This document shows, one piece after another, positions 47,971-57,799 of a DNA stretch of 64,000 bases; position 1 is the stretch's first letter; each line of letters begins with the position of its first letter. A program made the translations under genes and the position numbers. The stretch lies in contig NC_049981.1 in assembly GCF_000003815.2 (NCBI RefSeq), positions 19,641,065 to 19,705,064 of the forward strand, written 5' to 3'. The notes beneath the pieces were generated by a model. The model did not search any database. It was not told the DNA's origin and saw only the letters and a program-made list of their open reading frames with translations. This stretch comes from Branchiostoma floridae (taxonomy: Eukaryota; Chordata; Leptocardii; Amphioxiformes; Branchiostomatidae).

Positions 47971-49397
47971 TTTTTTACTTCAAACGCAAAATAAACTCTG
48001 ACATTTTGTTCAATTTGAAACAATATACACCATACAATAACAACCACTCATTCCAAAGATATTGTTTTGACAATCAATCTTTTTCCGACACACAACGCTG
48101 ACATTCTCTACCACCCACACAGAAAAAGTTCTGTCACTTCGGGAGACTTTCTCTGCCAACCCAGCTCTAGGAGTGAGCGAATTTTTTGTCTGAGTGAGAG
48201 AGAAAATTCGTCGATTTAAGAGTGCTTTTGGAGTAGTGAAAGAATAACTTCCTGGAGGTTTATTACCTTAAAATGCAAAATAAACACTGGCATTCTGTAC
48301 AGTTTGAAACGATATACATCATACAAAAACGATGACTTATACCAAAGATAATGTCTTGACAATCAATCTTTTCCCGACACACAACGCTAAAATTCTCTCT
48401 CACACACAGAACAAAAAGTTCTCTCACTTCGGGAGGCTTCCCTGCCAACGCGGCTGTAGGTGTGAGCGATTTTTTTGGTCTGAGTGAGTGCGAACTTTTG
48501 TCGATGTGAGAGCGCTTTCCGAGTAGTGAAAGAACAACTTCAATTAGTATTTTTTACTAAAAACGGAAAATAAACACTGGCATTTTGTTTACTTTGTAAC
48601 GATATTCACCATACAATACCAATCACTTATACCAAATATTAAAGATATTGTCTTCACAATCAATCTTTTTTCCGACACACTACGCTAACATTCTCTCTCA
48701 CACACAGAACAAAAAGTTCTCTCACTTCGGGAGGCTTCCCCTGCCAACCCGACTGTAGGAGTGAGCGATTTTGTGGTATGAGTGAGTGCGAACTTTTGTC
48801 GATGTGAGAGCACTTTCGGAGTAGTGAAAGAACAACTTCTTTTAGTATTTTTTACTTAAAACTCAAAATAAACACTGACATTTTGTTCAGTTTTTAACGA
48901 TATACACCATACAATAACAATCACTTATACCAAATATTAAAGATATTGTCTTGACATTCAATCTTTTTCTCGACATACAACGCTGAAATTCTCTCTCACA
49001 CACAGAACAGTTCTCTCACCTCGGGGCTTTCCCCGCAGATCAGGCTGGAGGAGTGAGTGATTTTTTTTCGTCTGAGTGAGAGCGACATTTTGTCGATGTG
49101 AGAGCGCTGTCGGAATAGTGGAAGAATAACTTGCTTGAGTTTTCGTAACTTCCAAATGGCAATGAACATTTTTCTTCACTTAAAACAGGAAGTAAACAGT
49201 GTCACTTTCTTCAGTTTCCAATGATAAAACTTTTTAACAATGACATTCTGTTACATTATAGACGTTGCCTCAAAAGTTATATTTTACAAATATATTGTCT
49301 TGGCAATCAATATTTTTCCGACACACCACTCTGAAAAACAACGCTAAAATTATCTCTCACACACAGAACAAAAAGTTCTCTCACTTTCGGGACTTCC
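47971..49397. repeat. Tandem array, continuation after the insertion (about five units)
   Basis: Degenerate subtype B units, with a subtype-A-like unit (CAGTTTCCAATGATAAAAC) near 49200, so the two subtypes mix here. Confidence 0.93.
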
Positions 49398-49609
49398 NNN
49401 NNNNNNNNNNNNNNNNNNNNNNNNNNNNNNNNNNNNNNNNNNNNNNNNNNNNNNNNNNNNNNNNNNNNNNNNNNNNNNNNNNNNNNNNNNNNNNNNNNNN
49501 NNNNNNNNNNNNNNNNNNNNNNNNNNNNNNNNNNNNNNNNNNNNNNNNNNNNNNNNNNNNNNNNNNNNNNNNNNNNNNNNNNNNNNNNNNNNNNNNNNNN
49601 NNNNNNNNN
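49398..49609. other. Assembly gap (212 N) inside the array
   Basis: Run of N. Confidence 0.99.
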
Positions 49610-49867
49610 TTGACAATTTATCTTATTCTGACACACAACACTGAAATTCTCTCTCACCCACAGAACAAAAGCTCTCTCACTTCGGGAGGCTTCCCTGCCA
49701 ACCCGGCTGTAGGAGTGAGCGATTTTTTGGTCCGGGTGAGAGAGAAATTTTGTAGATGTGAGAGGGCTTTCGGAGTAGAGGAAGAACAACTCCCTTGAGC
49801 TTTATTCACTTCAAACGCAAAATAAACCTGACATTTTCTTCAGTTTGTAACGATATGCATCATACAA
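49610..49867. repeat. Array unit interrupted by an element
   Basis: One unit, broken after CATACAA by the element at 49868. Confidence 0.85.
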
Positions 49868-50495
49868 CTAGAGTTCCACGACCCCATACCTTCGCCAAAT
49901 GATTCAATCTTTTACAACTGGTGTATCAAATGTGATTATTATTAATTATGCAAATAAGGTTGTCATTTGCATAAGTCATATTTCTTGATCATGTCCTCTA
50001 CCAAACAACAGACGCACGCAATCTATGTTAAGAAAGAAGGCGTTATCGCATATTCTGATAATCTATGCAAATGAGGACCTCATTTGCATACTTTATGTTC
50101 AACGATGTTCACCTGTACATAACTTCAAAATGCTACAAGTAAGAAGTTCATTTACCACCATGACATTACAGCATTTTCTAATTGATCGTGCAATTTAGGT
50201 CTCTAAACCTGTCCTGCAGTCCCAAAACAAGTCGCTAGGGGCCCCAAACATATACCACTTACTCTCGGCATCAAGAGCTGTCTACCACTCAAAAATCAAA
50301 CCCAGAGGTTCCACTGCAGGACCGTTACAGGCTTATGGGGGCCCAAAATGTAATCCTTTCCAGGTATCAAGACCTACCCACATACTAAATATGAAAGAAA
50401 ATCCATCCAGGCGTTCTCGAGGTTTGCTGGTCTTCTACATACAAACATACAAACGTACGCTACCCAAAACATAATCTTTTTTGGCCAAGGTAATA
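49868..50495. mobile_element. Interspersed element, copy 2, inserted in an array unit
   Basis: Starts CTAGAGTTCCACGACC, then ACCTTCGCCA, and ends with inverted GGCCAAGGTAATAA, matching the ends of 30690-32046. It is shorter because it has fewer inner modules. The array unit resumes directly with AATCACTTAT, so the element arrived after the array formed. Confidence 0.65.
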
Positions 50496-50990
50496 ATAAT
50501 CACTTATATCAAGACACTGTCTTGAAAATCCACATTTTTCCGACACAAAAAGCATCGCCCTTTGGCAACGATATACATCATACAACACCAATCACATATA
50601 CCCAAGACATTGTCTTGACAATCTATATTTTTCGGACACACAATGCGGACATTCTCTCTCACCCACAGAACAAAACGTTCTCTCACTTCGGAAGGCTGGA
50701 ATTCATGCCAACGCGGCTTTAGGAGCGAGCAAATTTTTCTGTTTGGGTGAGAGAGAAATTTGGCCGATGTGAGAGCGCTTTCGGAGTAGTGGCAGAACAA
50801 CTTTCTTGAGGGTTTTTCATTTCAAACGGACAATGAACAGTGTCATTTTCTTCTCTTTGCAACAATATACATCATACAATAATAATCACTTGTAATTATA
50901 CCGAAGACATTGTCTTGACAATTTATATTTTTCCGACACACAACACTGAAATTCTTTCTCATCCACAGAACAAAAAATGCTCACACTTCC
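50496..50990. repeat. Last two degenerate array units
   Basis: Recognisable CGACACACAA, TTCTCTCTCACCCACAGAAC and GATGTGAGAGCGC words. The second unit breaks off in the left arm near 50990. Confidence 0.85.
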
Positions 50991-51975
50991 GCAATTGTTG
51001 CAAAATTATATAAAAGTCGGGCGCGAGAAGAAACCGTGGGAGAGAAAAAAAAAACATAGAGATATGAAATATCGTGCGAGAGAGGTAATAAAGGTGGAGA
51101 GGTAGGAAATACCGTGCGGGAGAGAAAATAAAACCATAGAGAGCTAGGAAATATCGTGCGAGAGAGAGAGAATAAAGGTCGAGAGCTAGGAAATATCTTA
51201 CAGTGTACAGTGAAGGAATATTTTACGCGAGACTTAGTAAAAGGTTGTAGTGAGGAAATAATCTGCGAGACAGGAAATGAAAGTGTAGAGAGTAAATATC
51301 GTATGTGAGAGGAAATGAAAGTTGGGAGATAAGAATTATCGTAGAGGGAAAAATAATAGTGAAGGGAAAGAAAATATCGTACGAAAAAGACAACAAAATT
51401 ATACCGAGGGAATATCATACTAGTCACGAAAAAAAAGTATAGAGAGAGGAAACAGCCTACGATGAATATCTTACGGGAGAGGAAATGAAGGCCTCTTCAA
51501 GGAAAGTACGAGAAAGAAAATATAAGTGTTCAGAGAGAATAGGTACGATACTTTGTCCGTCTTTACTTTAATTTATTTCCTCTTTCTTTCAACTTTTATT
51601 TTCTCTGTCGTGCGATATTTTCTATCTCTTCACTAATATTTCTTTCTCGCACGATCTTTCCTAAGAGAGAGGAAATATCGTACAAGAGAGGAAATAAAAG
51701 TGGAGAGAGAGGAGATGTCAGACGCGAGAGGAAATAAACGTAGAGACAATCGCACGAGAGAGGAAATAAAAGTGGAGCGATAGAAAATATCTTACGAGAG
51801 AAGAATTCAAGAAAAGTAGCTTACGCGAGAGAAAATGAAAGTATAGAGAAAGGAAATATACGTATGGGGGAGGAAAGTAAAGCGCTCAGATACAAAATAT
51901 CTTACGCGAGAGGATATAAAAGGATGGGGGAAGAGGAAGTATTTTAAGAGAGAGAAAATAAAGGGTATTGCATAA
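50990..51975. repeat. Purine-rich degenerate minisatellite with a strand switch
   Basis: Irregular repeats of about 35-45 bp with GAGAGGAAATATCGTRCGAG and AAATAAAAGTGGAGAG words, almost all purine on the plus strand. Between about 51542 and 51663 the motif is inverted (TTTATTTCCTC, CGTGCGATATTTTC) and then returns. Long frames on the minus strand here are by-products of the composition. Confidence 0.8.
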
Positions 51976-52680
51976 ACTCATGATTCTGATAGATAGCTAA
52001 CGAAAAAGTTTAATGCTTCTTCGTCTTTAGTCCGACCGTTTTACTTTTAACCCTTTAATTTGTATTGCATTGTGGTATATAGCAGCTAACGCGCCACGCG
52101 CAAATATTAAACAATTTCCATCTATCTCGCGATCTTAATGTTTTGATTTCGAGAAACACTCTTTATCCTTTTCAATCATTTTTCGTTCACGTTTAGATGA
52201 GATTTATTTTCTCTTCCGCGAGGTTTTACTCTTTTACGTCTGCATGCGATTTATTTCCTCTCCCTCGCTGACTCGCTGAAGAAAACGCGGCAACTACGAA
52301 ATGAAGCACCACTGTCACAGAAATCGTATAGTATCATTATATGATAGTGTATATCCTTTTTTTAAATGGGGAAAATTAAATGCACTAACTTTTATGTGTT
52401 TTAAAAAGGGATGTATTTTTGAAAAGGGGGAAATCAAATACATATACAAATGTATGCTTGTAAAACGATGCACGGGGTGTCAACTTTCATTTCCGGTTCA
52501 GATATCGAGGTCAAAGTTCTCGTACCAATAACGTTAAGAGTATTTAAAAACTACAGATTTATTTTCATAAGGATTTGATCCGCCTTCTAAATTATTTTAA
52601 ATTGTTGACTTGTACTCAGGAAAACTCCTACTTTACTTGTTAGGAAAAGTTGCTGCTGTCCTTCAAACGGAAATGACGTA
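51976..52680. other. Gene-free AT-rich stretch
   Basis: No exon or repeat clearly seen apart from a few purine-minisatellite remnants on the inverted strand near 52200-52265. Confidence 0.5.
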
Positions 52681-52687
52681 GTCCATG

Positions 52688-52741
52688 TTCCGCGCCAAGA
52701 TGAAAAGACTCTCCCACCAAGTTGGCTGAGCTGGGCGCTCC
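52688..52741 (+). promoter_or_regulatory. Possible first exon and donor
   Basis: A GC-richer patch ends at GGGCGCTCC followed by a perfect GTAAGT donor at 52742. An ATG at 52700 opens only nine codons, so if real this is an untranslated first exon. No downstream partner is certain. Confidence 0.25.
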
Positions 52742-52959
52742 GTAAGTAAAAAATTTAACTTGAATCTTTACCTAAAAGGAGCCGGCATCGTCGGAATAAA
52801 AGTATGGCATTGTTTTTGTTCATTCAAAGATCCTAAGACTTGAACTTGTGGCTCAGGTGGGTGCCAGAATACCGTCTGAAACCTTGTGGAAGCGGCTCAA
52901 TTTTTTTACGACTGCAGTCATTATGGAGGTTATTTTCTGTTATGTGTCTCTGTCTGTGT

Positions 52960-53430
52960 AGATGATTACTCAATAATGGCTGGATGGATTGGTTTCATAC
53001 TTGTTGTGTTGGTGGGGTGAATCGATGAGATTTTGGGCGCCGTATCTGTCGTTATAATCGATGTAATAGTATCAGAAATCATCCCTATATCTGCGATATA
53101 TTGGAACAGGCATCATGCTTTAAGCCTTTGTTAATGGGCTTAGCTCATCTCAGATAGTGAGGTGATTTCTACGACAGCTGTTTGGATCTGTGTACAAGAC
53201 TTCTCAAGAATGGCTGGATGGATTGGTTTCATACTTGTTGTGTTGGTGGGGTATGATGAAAGCTCAAATCGATGAGATTTTGGGCGCCATATCTGTCGTT
53301 ATAATCGGTGTAATAATATAAGAAATCACCCCTATATTTGAGATATATTGGAACAGGCATCGTGCTTTAAGCCTTTGTTAATGGGATTAGCTCCAAGCAG
53401 ATAGTGAGGTGTATGACAGCTGGTTGGGGA
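52960..53430. repeat. Imperfect tandem duplication, period 233 bp
   Basis: CTGGATGGATTGGTTTCATA, TTTTGGGCGCC and TATATTGGAACAGGCATC occur twice with the same spacing, with about 10 percent difference plus one 13-bp insertion. Confidence 0.8.
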
Positions 53431-53796
53431 ACCCCGAGCTTTTTGACCTGGTGTGTTATACTTCGTTTGCGCTGTTAGATTTTGTGCTCCGCGTGGCGTT
53501 ATGACTCTATGTGTGGGTATAATATATATCTGGCATCAACTTGTCCCCGTATCCTACATGTAGGTATTGGTTGAAGGATATTTCAAGAACACCACGCTAT
53601 CATATGGCGTCGATCTATTAAACTCACATTATATTTCAAGTGTCACATATTTATATTTCCTAATCAGATGGACATTGTTTTTGTCTTTGAATGAAAAACC
53701 AGTTCTCTCCCATAACAGTAATATCCATTACTCTCAAATACAACCGACCATCAACATACATAACATCCACAAAAAGCAATAAATATTTCATGGAGG

Positions 53797-53822
53797 TATG
53801 AGGTCCACGAACTCTAGTTGAA
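53797..53822. repeat. End of an interspersed element, inverted
   Basis: ATGAGGTCCACGAACTCTAG is the inverted relative of the start of the elements at 49868 and 30690. A similar end lies near 58371-58391. Confidence 0.45.
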
Positions 53823-54096
53823 GTTAAGTTCACCAAAGTCTTTGAACTTTGTATTTGTATTTATTTATGAAATATTAGGTTATTTGTTGCATACTAATAA
53901 AAGAAAGTCTTGGTTCCTGTAATCATTGAATCAAGTTTTTCGGTCATCATTATGTCCATGAAAAATGGAGATATAATTTTAGTGTGTCTGTGTGTCAGTT
54001 ACAATTGAACTTCTATTCAACTTCATGTAGCTTTTTGTCTGATGATGGTTGCATGGTAACGTTACCCGTTGTGCCAGCGTCAGTAGTTAACTACAG

Positions 54097-54158
54097 GGAC
54101 CGCAAGGACGACTCCAGTGTGGAGATAAAGGCAACTCGTTTTAATGACCTTCTGACTG
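54097..54158 (+). CDS. Possible coding exon, unknown gene
   Basis: After AACTACAG the frame reads DRKDDSSVEIKATRFNDLLT and ends in phase 1 before GTTTTA, a weak donor. It would join in phase to 55315-55406. An overlapping alternative is a start codon at 54172 in a good context (ACAACATGGCG) reading MAENIRDTSLITIM. The two readings exclude each other. Confidence 0.25.
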
Positions 54159-54271
54159 GTTTTACAACAACATGGCGGAGAACATCCGGGACACTTCCCT
54201 CATTACCATAATGGTGATACAACAGTGGTTCATTAGCATACCGCTAACGTAATAACATAACATAACATAAT

Positions 54272-55015
54272 CAGGGCTCGAAATACTGGGTGCATGTGCA
54301 CCCAGGTGCACCCAAAATTGGAGCTGTGCACCCAATTGTTTTCTGTGGGTGCACAGGGTGCACCCAAATATTTTCTTGGGTTTAGGTGTGGAAATGTATC
54401 AGAGTGTACTAGTATACATCATATTCTTGACATCTAGGGGTTTAGAAGAAATANNNNNNNNNNNNNNNNNNNNNNNNNNNNNNNNNNNNNNNNNNNNNNN
54501 NNNNNNNNNNNNNNNNNNNNNNNNNNNNNNNNNNNNNNNNNNNNNNNNNNNNNNNNNNNNNNNNNNNNNNNNNNNNNNNNNNNNNNNNNNNNNNNNNNNN
54601 NNNNNNNNNNNNNNNNNNNNNNNNNNNNNNNNNNNNNNNNNNNNNNNNNNNNNNNNNNNNNNNNNNNNNNNNNNNNNNNNNNNNNNNNNNNNNNNNNNNN
54701 NNNNNNNNNNNNNNNNNNNNNNNNNNNNNNNNNNNNNNNNNNNNNNNNNNNNNNNNNNNNNNNNNNNNNNNNNNNNNNNNNNNNNNNNNNNNNNNNNNNN
54801 NNNNNNNNNNNNNNNNNNNNNNNNNNNNNNNNNNNNNNNNNNNNNNNNNNNNNNNNNNNNNNNNNNNNNNNNNNNNNNNNNNNNNNNNNNNNNNNNNNNN
54901 NNNNNNNNNNNNNNNNNNNNNNNNNNNNNNNNNNNNNNAAAAAATTTTTGGTGCACCAAAATTTTCAAGCTGGGTGCACCTGTGCAGCTAATCCCAAAAA
55001 GAATTTCGAGACCTG
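54272..55015. mobile_element. CAGGGCTCGAAAT inverted-repeat transposon, copy 1 (GTGCACC subtype)
   Basis: Starts CAGGGCTCGAAATACTGG and ends AATTTCGAGACCTG. CATAA flanks both ends, allowing one extra T at the left. The subterminal parts repeat GGTGCACCC words. The middle is a 485-N gap (54454-54938), so a coding interior cannot be excluded. Confidence 0.75.
54454..54938. other. Assembly gap (485 N) inside the transposon
   Basis: Run of N. Confidence 0.99.
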
Positions 55016-55314
55016 CATAACAGTGACGCAGTGTTCTAGCCAGCCTGAATTTTTTTCTGCCACTTTAAACGGAAATCCTCATGGAAAAATATTACTTGCC
55101 CAGTCAGGAAGTGGGAGTAGGACATGCACTTGTCCAATTGGCACTTTCACTTCTTGCCCTGGACAATCGGGCAAGTGGACTTGTCCAACCCTGCCATACT
55201 GTTGTTGTTCACTGAAAGTTGAATAGCTGGATGATATTGATTATGGTGACTTCATGTACTTATTTAAAATGCCTCACACAGTAACGTTACATCTGATTTT
55301 TGATCTGTGTCTAG

Positions 55315-55406
55315 ATAAGCTGTACACCAGGGAAGATATTAGCAGTGGCTGTGTGAAGAATAAAGGAGAAGAAATCGTCAATTTTAGGTCCAACTGTTAC
55401 TCTCCA
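55315..55406 (+). CDS. Possible coding exon, unknown gene
   Basis: After GATCTGTGTCTAG only the phase-1 frame is open: KLYTREDISSGCVKNKGEEI then VNFRSNCYSP. The 3' end is unclear because a MITE starts at 55408. Confidence 0.25.
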
Positions 55407-55407
55407 G

Positions 55408-55562
55408 GCAGATTTACAAGTGGCACAAGGTAGTATCAAAGCTGGCTAAGGAGTACACCTGGCAAAAGGGAGTCTTCAGCCAATCCGGTATCCAAACACA
55501 CTTTTTGAGCGGATTCACTCCTCCCTGCAGCATTTGATACTGTCCTATACCATAGGATCTGC
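55408..55562. mobile_element. Foldback MITE, family 1, diverged copy
   Basis: GCAGATTTACAAG, then GGTAGTATCAAAG at the left, and CATTTGATACTGTCC, then ATAGGATCTGC at the right, correspond to the arms of the element at 15122-15322. Confidence 0.55.
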
Positions 55563-55609
55563 TTGGAGATTGGCCATCTGTGTCAAAAGTCTTATCCTTT
55601 CCCAACAGG

Positions 55610-56779
55610 TGTTCTTCACAGAGCTGCTGGAGTGGGAGCTAGAGACGAGAGGTGAAGCCTCACTGGGTGTCCACCATCATCCAGGGTTCAAGGGTCACCG
55701 GCAGAGTAGTTTGAGCAGTGCCGCCGAGCGCGCCACTGGCTGTAGCAGCCGTGTGAGGAGAAACTACAGGACCAACAGCAGCAGCTGCCCAAGGAGGAGA
55801 AGAGGTAAACACATTTACTCTGTTCGTTATATTTGCAGAAGATGGTATTTCGAGCCAAGTGCAGCAAGACCTGATGATCAGCAGGGCTCGAAATACCACC
55901 TGCATATGCACGTTAGTGCAGGTGAAATTGAAGCTGTGCAGGTATTTCTGGTGTCTACTTGCACCTAACCTGCACTGGTCCATGTACTGGGGTTAATACG
56001 TAAATGTCATCTGATGTAAGTGTTTGTGGATTGTTATTAGCTGCATTGAATGTTACTACCTATAACTATAAAAGAAAAATATAGGAATGGTTCCTGAACA
56101 ATTTTAGTATGATCCATACGTCCTAAATTCAGAGTGGTGCAGGTAAAATTTGTCTGGTGCAGGTAATTTTCAATGTTACCTGCACCGGTGCAGGTGTGCA
56201 GAAAAAAGTATTTCGAGCCCTGATCAGTGTCCTTTGTGCCAATTTGGGCCTTCGTAAATGTAGTAATTAGCTGCATTGTGAACCCTCACGTGACTCTGTC
56301 TGGCTTTAGTTCAACACAGCCGAGAGGCTTTGATTATAGGGTTTCATTTTTATTGCCCGCCCACCCACCTCGTGATCGCTCATGTTGTGAAGAATTAAAG
56401 TTCTATTCCAAGCCCACTTGTTACTCTGAGTGAGAGTGCAGATAATTTTGACAAAATTGTCTTCAGCTCCTTTGCATTTATTGTTACTCAGGGTATGTAA
56501 AACCAGTTTCTCCCAGATCACTTCAATCAATGTCACTGATGAAAGATGGTGGATGCTATTTGAAACATCTGACCGTTTCCAAAATCATAATTATCCAGTT
56601 ACCTGTCAGGAGTAACTGCTTCTTGGCTAACCAAGCATTATGTGTTTTTTTCTCATTCCAATCAGATAAATTTTTCTTTTGACCTCTCTGCAGGAGTGAC
56701 TCTGAACAGGCTCCGCGAGGGCGTGGTTGTGGCAGGGGTGGATTCTTCCACGGACGGCTCGGCAGCAGCGAGAAAAGGT
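55610..56779 (+). CDS. Possible two-exon coding region, unknown gene
   Basis: Exon 1 follows CTTTCCCAACAG and ends before GTAAAC at about 55805; exon 2 (56695-56778) follows TTGACCTCTCTGCAG. Frame 1 is open across both: VFFTELLEWELETRGEASLG and on, then VTLNRLREGVVVAG. In the second half another frame is also open across the junction and looks protein-like: EEKLQDQQQQLPKEEKR then SDSEQAPRGRGCGRGGFF; a TAG closes it upstream. A transposon (55882-56222) lies in the intron. Which frame is used cannot be decided here. Confidence 0.35.
55882..56222. mobile_element. CAGGGCTCGAAAT inverted-repeat transposon, copy 2 (GCAGGT subtype)
   Basis: CAGGGCTCGAAATAC at the left and GTATTTCGAGCCCTG at the right are perfect inverted ends. 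The 5-bp target duplication ATCAG lies on both sides (55877-55881 and 56223-56227). The subterminal zones repeat TGCAGGT and its inverse. It is 341 bp and non-coding. Confidence 0.9.
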
Positions 56780-57160
56780 TGGACATTTTTGGACAATGAT
56801 TTCTATGATTTAGGCTTGAATTTGCCCCCCAAAAAAGAAATGAGGGTCTGCATGCTCTTTTCCGTAAGGTAGCCTATTTTTATTTCCTGTAACTCGAAGG
56901 GAAACCTGTCTCAAATATAGTGTAATCTCATTCCTTGATTTTGCGTAATAGTCGTAGGGGGTTCTTCTTAATTCAGCGTAAAATGTTGTTAAAGCCCCCA
57001 TGCAAACCCTTTTTGCAGGAAAAATTAACCGGTGTTGGAAAACTGTTAGTTTTTTTGCTGTTGCCATGTTGGAAATTTTAAGTCCATTGGAAATTGTTGT
57101 TCTCTCGGAAAACATTCAGTAACTTTAGTGCATCACCAATGGCAGTCCGACATGCACTAT

Positions 57161-57516
57161 CAGGGCTCGAAATACCACCTGCATATGCAGGTTAGTGCAG
57201 GTAAAATTGGAGCTGTGCAGGTATTTATGATGTCTACCTGCACCTAACCTGCACTGGTCCATGTACTGGGGTTTTATTATACATGTACTATTATGTAGGG
57301 GCATGTGGATTTTAACTAGTTTCATTGATTGGTACCAACTATGAATTATAAAAAGATTATAATACTAGTATAATATAATATGGTTTCTGAACAGTTTTTA
57401 GTATGATCCATACTTCCTAAATTCAGAGTGGTGCAGGTAAAATTTGTCAGGTGCATGTAATTTCCAATGTTACCTGCACCAGTGCAGGTATGCAAAAAAA
57501 AGTATTTCGAGCCCTG
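57161..57516. mobile_element. CAGGGCTCGAAAT inverted-repeat transposon, copy 3 (GCAGGT subtype)
   Basis: Same ends as copy 2, 356 bp, with the 5-bp target duplication ACTAT on both sides (57156-57160 and 57517-57521). Its interior closely follows copy 2, and CACTGGTCCATGTACTGGGG is shared. Confidence 0.9.
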
Positions 57517-57783
57517 ACTATGAAAACTCTGAGAGTAGTAATATACTATGGCCTATTGACAATTAATTCTAGGGCAATTAGGCCAGGAGCTAGGTCCCTC
57601 TATCTGTTGCAGTTCCTCTACCAGCTGCTCTTATGTGTTAAAAAAAAATCCCGATACAATCCCTGATAATTGTGATGACACATTTCCGACATGTTGTCAG
57701 CAGATAACTGTCACCTCCCACGTGCATGCAGCGATCAACACTCACTGCGACTCACTCACTCGGAAGTTCAAGGTCTGGTGGAA

Positions 57784-57799
57784 ATGTCGTCTCAGGCTG
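57784..57799 (+). CDS. Unrecognised gene, exon 1 (start)
   Basis: Context GGAAATGTCG; five codons MSSQA plus one base before a GTAAGT donor. Chosen because the phase fits exon 2. Confidence 0.55.

Noticed and set aside
35608-49789. Recurrent minus-strand frames in the array (with RSHID, LRPKKSLTPT, VRELFVLCVREN and similar) as a repeated protein family
   Set aside because: The reading frame changes from unit to unit (LFVLCVRENF in one, TFCSVCEREF in another), starts and stops vary, and no splice signals link units. The similarity follows from the DNA repeat.
35608-50990. CRISPR array
   Set aside because: Whole units of about 295 bp are repeated, spacers are not unique, there are no cas genes, and the genome is clearly eukaryotic.
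50981-51427. 148-codon minus-strand frame with Phe/Ser/Leu-rich repeats
   Set aside because: It lies wholly in the purine-rich minisatellite; the composition alone explains the open frame.
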